Shown here in pieces: positions 45,791 to 53,483 of a stretch of DNA of 64,000 nt. A program made the position numbers and the translations under genes. Every line of letters begins with the position of its first letter. Position 1 is the first letter of the stretch. Below the pieces are notes generated by a model, which was given only the letters and a program-made list of their open reading frames with translations, was not told where the DNA came from and ran no database searches. The stretch is taken from positions 1-64,000 of the forward strand of contig NZ_AUIG01000020.1 in assembly GCF_000423585.1 (NCBI RefSeq), given 5' to 3'. The DNA comes from Salinimicrobium xinjiangense DSM 19287. GTDB taxonomy: Bacteria; Bacteroidota; Bacteroidia; Flavobacteriales; Flavobacteriaceae.

Positions 45791-46349
45791 ATTTTCGATT
45801 ATGATAAGTAATGAAGTTTTCTCGATCACCAAACAATCCTATCACCTGTTCCTTGTCCAGATTTGACAGTTCCGGAGAAATTATAGTTTTATAGGACGAC
45901 CAGGGATAATCTTCAATTTTCTCCACAACCCCATGAGCAACAGGATTATTATGAATGTAAAATACAATTTTACGAAGATAATCTTCGGAATCTATCTTCT
46001 TTCGTTCAAATGTTCGTTCAAAAAGCGAACCTGTCCGGTTGAATCTTCTATTAACAGCCTGTGTATAGGAATTAAAAAAGTGAGACAACTGCCGAGAAGG
46101 ATCTTGAAATATTCCCGGTTTAATCTCCGCACCCTCTCTAAGTTCCTTTTCTTCTTTAAAATAGATCAAAAAATGAAAGTGATTCTGCATAAGGCATCAC
46201 GCTAAAGTTGTAGCTACAGTATCCAGATACTTAGAGAACAATCGTAAGAAATGAAGATAATTCTCGTGCTCAAAAAACACGTCGGCACCATTATTACCCC
46301 GATTGTAAATGTGGTAATAATTTCCCCGTTCTATGCTTTCTATTTTCAA
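45789..46349 (-). pseudogene. REP-associated tyrosine transposase (RAYT), inactivated by a nonsense codon
   Basis: The 187-codon reading frame gives a complete RAYT/Y1 transposase. It has a KYYHIYNRG-like start (here NYYHIYNRGNNG), the HUH motif (MQNHFHFLI), the catalytic Tyr region (NSYTQAVNRRFNR), GSLFERTF and YIHNNPVAHG. An in-frame TGA at 46199-46197 interrupts it where the family has Trp (A-W-C-L-M-x-N-H-F-H), consistent with a TGG to TGA change. The first codon is TTG (46349). The open part after the stop (from ATG 46190) would lack the N-terminal third. It is flanked on both sides by the palindromes such enzymes mobilise. Confidence 0.88.
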
Positions 46350-46376
46350 GAGATAAAAATTTATTTAATCTGTTAT

Positions 46377-46536
46377 CAACCCTGTCAGTAGCTCAAAGCC
46401 CTGAGAGTGGTTGACTTTCTACCTGTACCGTTTAACCTTCATACTTTCGATCAAACCGCTGTCAGGGTGTAAAACCGCTGACAGGGTTACAGCACCGACA
46501 ACCCTGTCAGTGGCTCTAAGCCCTGACAGGGGTTCG
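46377..46536. repeat. REP-like palindromic repeats, cluster right of the RAYT
   Basis: Three palindromes are present: 46377-46413 (CAACCCTGTCAGTAG...CTGAGAGTGGTTG), 46455-46488 (ACCGCTGTCAGGGT...CTGACAGGGTT) and 46498-46536 (ACAACCCTGTCAGTGG...CTGACAGGGGTT). The last ends 8 bp before the dtd stop codon, so these hairpins could also terminate or protect the dtd transcript. Confidence 0.85.
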
Positions 46537-46543
46537 GAGAAAA

Positions 46544-46996
46544 TTATTCCCTCTTCTTCGAATCTATTATGATGGTCACAGGCCCATCATTTAAAAGAGC
46601 CACTTTCATGTCGGCACCAAACTCTCCTGTACCTACTTTTTTTCCCAGCTGCCCTTCAAGTTCCCGTACAAATTTTTCGTACAAAGGAATAGCAACATCG
46701 GGCTTTGCGGCCTTGATATAACTGGGGCGGTTTCCTTTTTTGGTGCTGGCATGTAGTGTGAATTGACTTACCACTATGGCTTCCCCATTTACATCGAGTA
46801 GCGAATCGTTCATTACCCCGTTGCTGTCGTTGAAAATTCGCATGTTAGCGATCTTTTTGCACAGCCAGGTTATATCCTCAGTAGTATCTTCATTTTCAAT
46901 TCCTACGAGGATCAATAAACCCAGCCCAATTTCTGCATTTTTGACACCCTCTATCGTTACAGAGGCTTCAGAAACTCTTTGAACTACTGTTCTCAT
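46544..46996 (-). CDS. dtd: D-aminoacyl-tRNA deacylase
   Basis: A 150-residue cytosolic proofreading enzyme that removes D-amino acids (and Gly from tRNA-Ala) from tRNAs. The two signature motifs are VSQFTLHA (SQFTL) and LLNDGPVTI (Gly-Pro dipeptide), which form the cross-subunit active site. It is full length. Its start overlaps the rsgA stop by 4 bp. Confidence 0.95.
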   Translation of the reverse strand: MRTVVQRVSEASVTIEGVKNAEIGLGLLILVGIENEDTTEDITWLCKKIANMRIFNDSNGVMNDSLLDVNGEAIVVSQFTLHASTKKGNRPSYIKAAKPDVAIPLYEKFVRELEGQLGKKVGTGEFGADMKVALLNDGPVTIIIDSKKRE

Positions 46997-47949
46997 TCCG
47001 GTTGATGATTGTCAAAGCGATAATGCTGTTCGTCTTCGCCTTTTAAAATTTGCAGATAACTTTTATAGCGGGACCAGGGAATTTCCCCGGCCTCCAGAGC
47101 CTCTTTTACAGCACATTTAGGCTCCTCCAGGTGCAGGCAATTGTAAAATTTACAGTCCTGTTTTCGTGCAAAGAATTCCGGAAAGTAATTTCCCAGTTCT
47201 TCTTTTTCAATATCTACCACTCCAAAACCCTTAATGCCGGGAGTATCAATGATCCTGGCACCAAAGTCAAGATCGAACATTTCAGCAAAAGTGGTAGTGT
47301 GCTGCCCCTGCCGGTGCTGCTCGGATATTTCCGTAGTTTTTAGATCAAGTTTTGGTTCGATAGCATTGACCAAAGTAGATTTTCCCGTACCGCTGTGTCC
47401 GGAGATCATACTGGTTTTATCTTTCATCAACTCCTTTACCTGCTCAATATTCTTACCCGTCTTTGCTGAAATCCCTATACATTGATATCCAATTTGGCGG
47501 TACATCGCCGCCAGGTATTTTACTTCGGCCAGCTCATCTTCGTTGTAGGTATCTACTTTATTGAAAAGCAGAATAGCTTTTATGTCATAAGCTTCCGCAG
47601 TGACAAGAAAACGATCTATAAAAGTGGTAAAGGTTGGCGGATTGTTGAGAGTGACCAGCAAAAAAGCCTGATCCACATTTGCAGCGATAATATGTGTCTG
47701 CTTGGACAGGTTGACAGATTTTCGAATTATATAATTTTCACGCTCCTTAATACCTGTAATTACTCCATTTTGCTCCTCTTCGGAATTTTCTTCAGGTTTA
47801 AACTCCACCCGGTCTCCCACGGCTACAGGATTTGTGCTCTTAATGCCCTTGATCCTGAATTTCCCTTTGATACGGCACTGAAAAAACCGACCGTCATCGG
47901 CTTTTACCTGATACCAGCTCCCGGTAGATTTGTAAACGGTTCCTGTCAT
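46993..47949 (-). CDS. rsgA: Small ribosomal subunit biogenesis GTPase RsgA
   Basis: A 318-residue circularly permuted GTPase that checks late 30S assembly. An N-terminal OB fold (about 1-70) precedes the permuted G domain, with LLFNKVD (G4) before the P-loop GHSGTGKSTLVNA (G1), then DTPGIKGFG (G3). A C-terminal zinc knuckle has CKFYNCLHLEEPKCAV. It is the first gene of the rsgA-dtd pair. Confidence 0.95.
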   Translation of the reverse strand: MTGTVYKSTGSWYQVKADDGRFFQCRIKGKFRIKGIKSTNPVAVGDRVEFKPEENSEEEQNGVITGIKERENYIIRKSVNLSKQTHIIAANVDQAFLLVTLNNPPTFTTFIDRFLVTAEAYDIKAILLFNKVDTYNEDELAEVKYLAAMYRQIGYQCIGISAKTGKNIEQVKELMKDKTSMISGHSGTGKSTLVNAIEPKLDLKTTEISEQHRQGQHTTTFAEMFDLDFGARIIDTPGIKGFGVVDIEKEELGNYFPEFFARKQDCKFYNCLHLEEPKCAVKEALEAGEIPWSRYKSYLQILKGEDEQHYRFDNHQPE

Positions 47950-48099
47950 AAATTACATTGAATAATTCAGGTTTCATCTTTCTGATAAGAAGGATGAACA
48001 ACAAAAATTATATTTTCTTTTCTTTCCGCAAAATTACATCATAATTAATCAATACCTGTTATCTACATCTTTAGAAGCTGTAACAGCTGATTTATTAAC

Positions 48100-48132
48100 A
48101 CAAAAAACCCCATGTTTTTTGGATCATGGGGC
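48100..48132 (-). terminator. Intrinsic terminator of the aromatic operon
   Basis: CCCCATG (48109-48115) pairs with CATGGGG (48126-48132). On the minus strand it is followed by GGTTTTTTGTG. It begins 6 bp after the stop codon of the last gene of the operon. Confidence 0.88.
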
Positions 48133-48138
48133 TGCGCT

Positions 48139-49227
48139 TTACTTCATCGATCTCATAACCTTCTCCTGGTGGTCAATAGATTCCTGGTGAATGGCTTTGT
48201 AGATACGCATAATAAATTCCTCACTCAGGCCATTCTCTTCGCCTTCCCTGGTCATTTTTGTGAGGATCTCACTCCAGCGCTGGTTCTGTAAAACAGCTAC
48301 GTTCTGTGCCTTTTTGGCTTTTCCAATCTCGTCACTGATCTTCATCCTTCTGGAAAGCACATCCAGGATCTGAGTATCTGCGATATCTATCATCGCTCTC
48401 AGGCTTTGCAGTTTCGTCTGGAATTCCTCACTTTCTGAAATTTCTTTTCTAATTTTCAGATCCTCCATGAACTGCACCAGGGTAGCCGGGGTGATCTGCT
48501 GTGCCGCATCGCTCCACGCATTATCTGGATCGTAATGAGTTTCCACCATAAGTCCGTCGTAATTTAGATCCAGTGCGGTCTGACAAAGGTCAAAGATGGA
48601 TGTTCTGTTACCGGCTATGTGCGAAGGATCGAGGATCAAAGGCAGATCAGGAAATTTTGTCTGCAGGTCAATAGGGATCTGCCATTCAGGGTTATTTCTG
48701 TACCTGGTTTTCTCGTAGGTCGAAAATCCGCGGTGGATCACTCCCAGGTTTTTAATGTCACTGGTGTAGAATCTTTCTACAGCTCCCAGCCATAACGAAA
48801 GGTCTGGATTTACAGGGTTCTTCACCAGTACAACCTTATCGGTTCCTTTTAAAGCATCGGCGATCTCCTGAACAATAAAAGGAGAAACAGTAGTTCTTGC
48901 TCCTATCCACAGAATGTCGATATCGTGCTTAAGCGCCAAATCTACGTGATTTGGATTGGCAACTTCTGTAGTGGTAAGCATTCCCGTTTCTTCCTTGGCT
49001 TTTTGAAGCCATTTTAGACCAAGGGCACCTACACCTTCAAAATTCCCGGGGCGGGTTCTGGGTTTCCAGATACCGGCTCTGAGCACAGTTGCATCTGTAT
49101 CTTTTAACTGGTGTGCAATTTTAAGCACCTGCTCCTCGGTTTCCGCACTGCAGGGGCCTGCGATCACAAGTGGATGCTCCAATCCAAAATTGTCCAACCA
49201 GGTTCTGAGTTCTTTCTTATTTTCCAT
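48139..49227 (-). CDS. Bifunctional DAHP synthase / chorismate mutase
   Basis: A 362-residue fusion. Residues 1-255 form a type I-beta DAHP synthase (IAGPCSAETEEQ, LRAGIWKPRTRPG, LILDPSHIAGNR), the first step of the shikimate pathway. Residues 270-360 form an AroQ-type chorismate mutase (LRAMIDIADTQILDVLSRRMKI). The fusion supplies prephenate to the dehydratase and dehydrogenase encoded upstream, neither of which carries its own mutase. In related fusions the mutase domain confers feedback sensitivity on the synthase. It is the last gene of the attenuated operon, 5 bp after tyrA. Confidence 0.94.
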   Translation of the reverse strand: MENKKELRTWLDNFGLEHPLVIAGPCSAETEEQVLKIAHQLKDTDATVLRAGIWKPRTRPGNFEGVGALGLKWLQKAKEETGMLTTTEVANPNHVDLALKHDIDILWIGARTTVSPFIVQEIADALKGTDKVVLVKNPVNPDLSLWLGAVERFYTSDIKNLGVIHRGFSTYEKTRYRNNPEWQIPIDLQTKFPDLPLILDPSHIAGNRTSIFDLCQTALDLNYDGLMVETHYDPDNAWSDAAQQITPATLVQFMEDLKIRKEISESEEFQTKLQSLRAMIDIADTQILDVLSRRMKISDEIGKAKKAQNVAVLQNQRWSEILTKMTREGEENGLSEEFIMRIYKAIHQESIDHQEKVMRSMK

Positions 49228-49232
49228 TGTAA

Positions 49233-50081
49233 TTAGTTTATTCCGTTCAAAATTGTTTTAATATGATTGGTTCTTTCCATTTCCAAAAATACCTCCTGAA
49301 AATCATCTTTTTCGATAAGATCTTTAAATCTCGAAAGATTATTTATGTACTCCTCTAACGTCTCTAAAATATTCTCTTTATTCTGCTGAAAAATGGGCGT
49401 CCACATAGCAGGTGAACTTTTTGCGAGCCGCACTGTGGAGGCAAATCCACTGCCTGCAAGATCAAATATGTCCTTTTCATTCTGTTCTTTCTGAAGCACG
49501 GTTTTTCCTAACATAAACGAACTAATGTGCGACAGGTGAGAAACATAGGCTATATGCCGGTCATGAGCTTTGGGATCCATATACCTGATGCGCATTCCCA
49601 GCTTCTGAAATATCTCCAGGGCTCTCTCCTGAAGCTTGAAAGCTGTCTTTTCCACTTCACAAATGATGTTGGTCTTATTGCGGAAGAGATCTTCTATTGC
49701 TGCCCCCGGCCCTGAGAATTCTGTTCCTGCAATAGGATGGGCCGCAAGGAAATTCCGCCGGTTTGGATGGTCGGCTACAGTTTCACACAATCCTGCCTTG
49801 GTCGATCCTGCATCAAAAACCAGGGTGTCGTTCACTACCTGATCCAAAACCTCAACGGCCACTTTTTTGGCCACATCAACAGGAACGGCAATGATCACCA
49901 CATCTGCCTCCTTTACCTCCTCAAGATTGGCAGAGCGGTCAATGATTTTCAATTCTTCAGCTTCAAGAAGATGAGCCTCACTCGCGTCACTCCCGGAAAT
50001 TTCCACACCCGGAAATGCCTTTCGCAACCCAAGGGCGAATGATCCGCCAATTAATCCTATACCTACAATGTGGACTTTCAT
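49233..50081 (-). CDS. tyrA: Prephenate dehydrogenase
   Basis: A 282-residue NAD-dependent enzyme that makes 4-hydroxyphenylpyruvate for tyrosine. The Rossmann motif is GIGLIGGSFALGL; the catalytic His is in AAHPIAGTEFSGPG. No mutase or ACT domain is present. It overlaps the aminotransferase gene by 4 bp. Confidence 0.93.
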   Translation of the reverse strand: MKVHIVGIGLIGGSFALGLRKAFPGVEISGSDASEAHLLEAEELKIIDRSANLEEVKEADVVIIAVPVDVAKKVAVEVLDQVVNDTLVFDAGSTKAGLCETVADHPNRRNFLAAHPIAGTEFSGPGAAIEDLFRNKTNIICEVEKTAFKLQERALEIFQKLGMRIRYMDPKAHDRHIAYVSHLSHISSFMLGKTVLQKEQNEKDIFDLAGSGFASTVRLAKSSPAMWTPIFQQNKENILETLEEYINNLSRFKDLIEKDDFQEVFLEMERTNHIKTILNGIN

Positions 50082-51226
50082 GCTGTTATTCTGTTACAGG
50101 CTTTAATAATGTTTTCTTCCGGCGCACAAAGGGAAAACCGGATGTAACCTTCTCCCTGACTCCCAAAAATGAATCCCGGGGCCACAAAAATATGATACTG
50201 CTTTAGAAGATGATCTACAAAAGCTTCCGAAGTAATTCCTTTGGGCACTTTGCACCATAAGAACAAGCCTGTCTGATCTTCAGAAAAACTACATTCCAGG
50301 GCCGTAGCCAGTTTCAGGATCTCTTCTTTCCGTCGCAAATAGATCTTGTTCTGTTCATTGAACCATTCCTGCGGAAGCCTTAAAGCCATGGCTGCACCGG
50401 CCTGCAACGGGAAGAACATACCGCTGTCCATATTCGTCTTCACCTTTAGGACCGAATTGATGTGCTTTTCACTTCCGCAGAGCATCCCAATGCGCCAGCC
50501 GGACATATTAAAGCTTTTGCTAAGGGAATTCAGCTCCAGCACGCCATCTGCATCATCGGCATATTTCAGGATACTTTCGGGCTCCTCATTCAGTATAAAA
50601 CTGTAAGGATTGTCGTTAACTATAAGAATGCGGTGCTTTTTTCCGAAGGCGATAAGCTGTTCGAAATTTGCCTTTTTTGCCACCGCACCTGTGGGCATGT
50701 TCGGGTAATTCACCCACATCAATTTCACTTTGCTTAAATCCCGCTTTTCCAGTTGCTCAAAGTTCGGAAACCAGCCGGTTTTTTCACTGAGATCGTACAG
50801 CACAGTGCTGGCCCCTACCAAACGACTTACAGCAGCATAGGTGGGATATCCCGGATTGGGTACCAGCACCTCATCTCCTTCATTTAAAAACGCCATGGAA
50901 ATGTGGGTGATCCCTTCCTTGCTGCCCATTAGGGGTAGGATCTCGGTATCGGAATTTAGGGCTACCCCATAAAAATTCCGGTAGAATTCTGCTATGGCTC
51001 TGCGAAAGTCATTCGTGCCACGATACGGCTGATACTGGTGCGCATCTGGATTGAGCAGCGCCTGATGCAATGCAGTCATCACCTGCGGCGGCGGCGGCAG
51101 GTCGGGGCTTCCAACTCCCAGATTAATAATGGGCTTTCCGGAATCCTGTAGCGCCCTCACTTCCTTTAATTTGGTCGAGAAGTAGTATTCCTCAACATGG
51201 TCCAATCTGCTGGCTTGTGCAATCAT
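50078..51226 (-). CDS. PLP-dependent class I/II aminotransferase (probably aromatic)
   Basis: A 382-residue fold-type I aminotransferase. PNMPTGAVA and VNDNPYSFIL line the cofactor pocket, NSLSKSFNMSGWRIG carries the Schiff-base Lys, and GYIRFSL holds the carboxylate-binding Arg. Position between pheA and tyrA, with 4-bp overlaps on both sides, suggests that it transaminates phenylpyruvate and hydroxyphenylpyruvate (or prephenate); specificity is inferred from context only. Confidence 0.88.
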   Translation of the reverse strand: MIAQASRLDHVEEYYFSTKLKEVRALQDSGKPIINLGVGSPDLPPPPQVMTALHQALLNPDAHQYQPYRGTNDFRRAIAEFYRNFYGVALNSDTEILPLMGSKEGITHISMAFLNEGDEVLVPNPGYPTYAAVSRLVGASTVLYDLSEKTGWFPNFEQLEKRDLSKVKLMWVNYPNMPTGAVAKKANFEQLIAFGKKHRILIVNDNPYSFILNEEPESILKYADDADGVLELNSLSKSFNMSGWRIGMLCGSEKHINSVLKVKTNMDSGMFFPLQAGAAMALRLPQEWFNEQNKIYLRRKEEILKLATALECSFSEDQTGLFLWCKVPKGITSEAFVDHLLKQYHIFVAPGFIFGSQGEGYIRFSLCAPEENIIKACNRITA

Positions 51227-52050
51227 AATAAGCCGTTTTTATAAATTCCTAAAATTTTTATTTCTTCAGTCAATTCTCCCAGAATTCCGAGCACCTTATG
51301 CAATTCCTCCTCTTCCTGGAAAAGCACGTCAATAAAGAAGGCATATTTCCACGGAACATCTACCACGGGTACACTCTGAATTTTCGTCATATCCAGGTCA
51401 AAATCCCGCAGAATATTCAGCACACTCACCAGGCTTCCTTTTTTATTTTCAAGAATGATCTTGAGAGAAGCCTTATTTGATCCGGTCACCACAGGCACGG
51501 AATTTTTAGACGAAAGCACCAGGAAACGCGTGGAATTGCTCTTCATATTCTGAATACCTTCATTCAGAATATCCAGATGATATATTTGGGCGGCAGTCTT
51601 ACTGGCGAGAGCCGCCACTCCCTTCAGCTTTTCTTCGCTTATCCTCCTCGCAACATCTGCTGTGTCTGTATCTTCAATTAGTTCAATATGGGGATAGTCC
51701 TTGAAGAAATTATGGCATTGTAATAAGGCCATGGGGTGAGAACATACTTTTTTAATATCGCTGATCTTTTGCCCCGGAAGTACCATAAGGTTCATGAAAA
51801 TGGGAATGTAGTGCTCGCCTTTTATCTGAAGATCATTATCATCGATCAAGGCGTAATTGGGAAGTATAGTGCCGGCAGTAGAATTCTCTATGGCCATCAC
51901 TCCGCTAACAGACCTGTTGGTGAGCAAACTGTCAACGACATCTTTGAAGGTCCGGCATTCATCTACCTGCACATCCTGTCCAAAATATTCTCCGGCCACC
52001 TGGTGGTGGAAAGAACCTTTTATTCCCTGTATGGCTATTTTTTCTTCCAT
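51223..52050 (-). CDS. pheA: Prephenate dehydratase
   Basis: A 275-residue enzyme that makes phenylpyruvate. The dehydratase domain (1-180) has GIKGSFHHQVA, AIENSTAGTI and the catalytic NSTRFLVLS motif. A C-terminal ACT regulatory domain (about 195-270, NKKGSLVSVLNILRDFDLDMTKIQS) should bind Phe. Unlike enterobacterial PheA it lacks a chorismate mutase domain, which here is fused to DAHP synthase. It is the first gene of the operon, and its start codon is 8 bases after the U-run of an attenuator hairpin. Confidence 0.94.
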   Translation of the reverse strand: MEEKIAIQGIKGSFHHQVAGEYFGQDVQVDECRTFKDVVDSLLTNRSVSGVMAIENSTAGTILPNYALIDDNDLQIKGEHYIPIFMNLMVLPGQKISDIKKVCSHPMALLQCHNFFKDYPHIELIEDTDTADVARRISEEKLKGVAALASKTAAQIYHLDILNEGIQNMKSNSTRFLVLSSKNSVPVVTGSNKASLKIILENKKGSLVSVLNILRDFDLDMTKIQSVPVVDVPWKYAFFIDVLFQEEEELHKVLGILGELTEEIKILGIYKNGLL

Positions 52051-52058
52051 TTTATGGC

Positions 52059-52090
52059 AAAAAAAAATCCCGATGCTTACATCGGGATTT
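52059..52090 (-). terminator. Attenuator terminator upstream of pheA
   Basis: An 11-bp perfect stem, AAATCCCGATG with CATCGGGATTT (52065-52075 and 52080-52090), has a 4-base loop and is followed on the minus strand by nine U. It ends just before pheA and after the leader-peptide stop codon. Its first arm (TCCCGAT, 52087-52081) is complementary to ATCGGGA inside the leader peptide gene (52129-52123), giving a mutually exclusive antiterminator. Confidence 0.92.
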
Positions 52091-52111
52091 CTGTTATAAC
52101 TATTAACTTAA

Positions 52112-52189
52112 TTATACGGCACTCCCGATCCTATCTCTTGAATAGAAATAAAAATAATACCAGGCGTTCCAGATAAATAAGTTGTTCAT
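52112..52189 (-). CDS. Aromatic leader peptide of the pheA operon
   Basis: A 25-residue open frame with nine aromatic residues: Phe5, Trp7 and then Trp10 to Tyr16 without interruption (WYYFYFY). The ATG is 139 bases before the pheA ATG, and the stop codon is 21 bases before the terminator hairpin. Codons 21-23 contain ATCGGGA, which can pair with the first arm of the terminator. A ribosome stalled at codons 10-16 for lack of charged tRNA-Phe, -Tyr or -Trp would leave that segment free (antitermination). A ribosome reaching codon 26 would cover it (termination). This is the classical arrangement of amino-acid attenuation; the evidence is sequence only. Confidence 0.9.
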   Translation of the reverse strand: MNNLFIWNAWYYFYFYSRDRIGSAV

Positions 52190-52202
52190 TGTCCTTTTTC
52201 TG

Positions 52203-52210
52203 AAAAGCTA
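52203..52210 (-). promoter_or_regulatory. Weak candidate -7 box for the pheA leader
   Basis: TAGCTTTT on the minus strand (one mismatch to TAnnTTTG) lies 14 bases before the leader-peptide ATG. No good upstream TTG is seen at the expected distance, so the promoter is tentative. Confidence 0.3.
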
Positions 52211-52311
52211 ATGTAGCATATATTTTCAGAAAACGATATTTTTTCCTGAAAATTTCACGAGAACGATTTCGCTAAAAATGATGTCCCCGGAGTTCTACTC
52301 CCAAAATTTCC

Positions 52312-52339
52312 TTGTTTTGAAAAACTTAATTTACTTTTG
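52312..52339 (+). promoter_or_regulatory. Promoter of gldA
   Basis: TTG (52312-52314), a 17-bp spacer and TACTTTTG (52332-52339) match the Bacteroidota housekeeping promoter. The gldA start codon is 13 bases further on, so the leader is very short. Confidence 0.65.
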
Positions 52340-52352
52340 GAAAAAAGCTGCT

Positions 52353-53252
52353 ATGTCCATTCAGGTAAATAAGATCTCAAAATACTACGGCGAACAGAAA
52401 GCCCTTGATGAAGTCTCCTTCTCCATTCAAAAAGGTGAAATCGTGGGTTTTCTTGGCCCCAATGGTGCCGGAAAATCGACACTGATGAAGATCCTTACCG
52501 GTTATTTACAGCCTTCCTCGGGAGAAGCCACGGTCAACGGATACCCTCTTGCTGAAGACATGCTTTCAGCCCAAAGAAGCACGGGATATCTCCCGGAACA
52601 TAATGCTCTCTATACCGAAATGTTTGTGAGGGAATACCTTGAGTTCAACGCACTCATTTATAAGGTGCCAAAAAAGCGAATTGAGGAGGTAATTCTTCAG
52701 ACAGGACTTTTACCCGAAGCCAATAAGAAAATCGAGCAGCTCTCCAAAGGTTACCGGCAAAGAGTCGGCCTGGCAAATGCCCTTTTACACGATCCTGAAG
52801 TTTTGATCCTCGACGAACCCACCACCGGACTCGATCCTAATCAGTTGGTGGAGATAAGGGAGCTTATAAAAGGCATTGGAAAGGAGAAAACTATTTTATT
52901 CTCTACACACATCATGCGCGAGGTAGAAGCTTTGTGCGACCGGGTGATCATCATCAACAACGGTAAAATTGTAGCTGACAAGCATCTTGAAGAGCTACGG
53001 GATGAACAGGTACAGATCATTGAAGTTGAATTTGATTACCGTATTGAGGAAGTGGCGCTAAAACGACTCCCTCACCTACTGGACGTAAGGAACACCGGTG
53101 GATTTGTATACGAACTTTATTTTGACACTGAAAAAGACATGCGCCCCACGGTCTTCGATTTCGCCCATGATAACGGATTAAAAACCCTGCAGCTCAACCG
53201 GAAGAATAAGAACTTAGAGAATTTATTTTCTGAGTTGACGCTGAAGAAGTAG
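52353..53252 (+). CDS. gldA: Gliding motility ABC transporter ATP-binding protein GldA
   Basis: A 299-residue ATPase with Walker A GPNGAGKST, signature LSKGYRQRVGLANALLH, Walker B VLILDEPTTGLD and the switch His (FSTHIM). The length and C-terminal extension match GldA, which works with the membrane proteins GldF and GldG in gliding; these are not in the window. The ATG at 52353 (MSIQVNKISKYYG) is chosen over 52278 because the promoter lies between them. Generic ABC ATPases look similar, so the gliding assignment is family-based. Confidence 0.88.
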   Translation: MSIQVNKISKYYGEQKALDEVSFSIQKGEIVGFLGPNGAGKSTLMKILTGYLQPSSGEATVNGYPLAEDMLSAQRSTGYLPEHNALYTEMFVREYLEFNALIYKVPKKRIEEVILQTGLLPEANKKIEQLSKGYRQRVGLANALLHDPEVLILDEPTTGLDPNQLVEIRELIKGIGKEKTILFSTHIMREVEALCDRVIIINNGKIVADKHLEELRDEQVQIIEVEFDYRIEEVALKRLPHLLDVRNTGGFVYELYFDTEKDMRPTVFDFAHDNGLKTLQLNRKNKNLENLFSELTLKK

Positions 53253-53261
53253 TAGTTTTTA

Positions 53262-53483
53262 TTCAACCCTTTCAGGGTTTGGAACCCTGAAAGGGTTTTG
53301 TCATACCAGACCTGCAAGGTTTTTGAAACCTGGTAGGATTGAAATATCCTCGGCACGGATTACAAATCCGCGCCATCTTCCTGTTCGCCGGACGGTGATC
53401 CGTGCCAGGAAATTTAACTGCTCCCTTGGGTCGGACAAAGGTGCCGCTTAACCGCTGACAGGGTTAAAAACCGCTGTCAGGAT
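53262..53483. repeat. Cluster of four palindromic repeats between gldA and the GIN-domain gene
   Basis: The members are: a perfect 15-bp stem, AACCCTTTCAGGGTT (53265-53279) with 53283-53297 and a 3-base loop; ACCTGCAAGGTTTTTGAAACC at about 53310-53330; GGCACGGAT (53352-53360) facing ATCCGTGCC (53398-53406), the former being part of a 23-bp element that recurs at 59912; and CCGCTGACAGGGTT...CCGCTGTCAGG (53451-53481). The first and last belong to the family around the RAYT near 46 kb. The cluster lies between convergent genes and may also terminate both. Confidence 0.85.

Noticed and set aside
45789-46190. A functional 133-residue transposase starting at ATG 46190
   Set aside because: The upstream frame continues the RAYT N-terminus (NYYHIYNRGNNG) across a TGA, so the short frame is the tail of a broken gene rather than a complete protein.
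53265-53297. A simple intrinsic terminator for gldA
   Set aside because: The 15-bp hairpin has only a short T-run and belongs to the dispersed RAYT palindrome family. It may stop transcription, but it is better described as a repeat.
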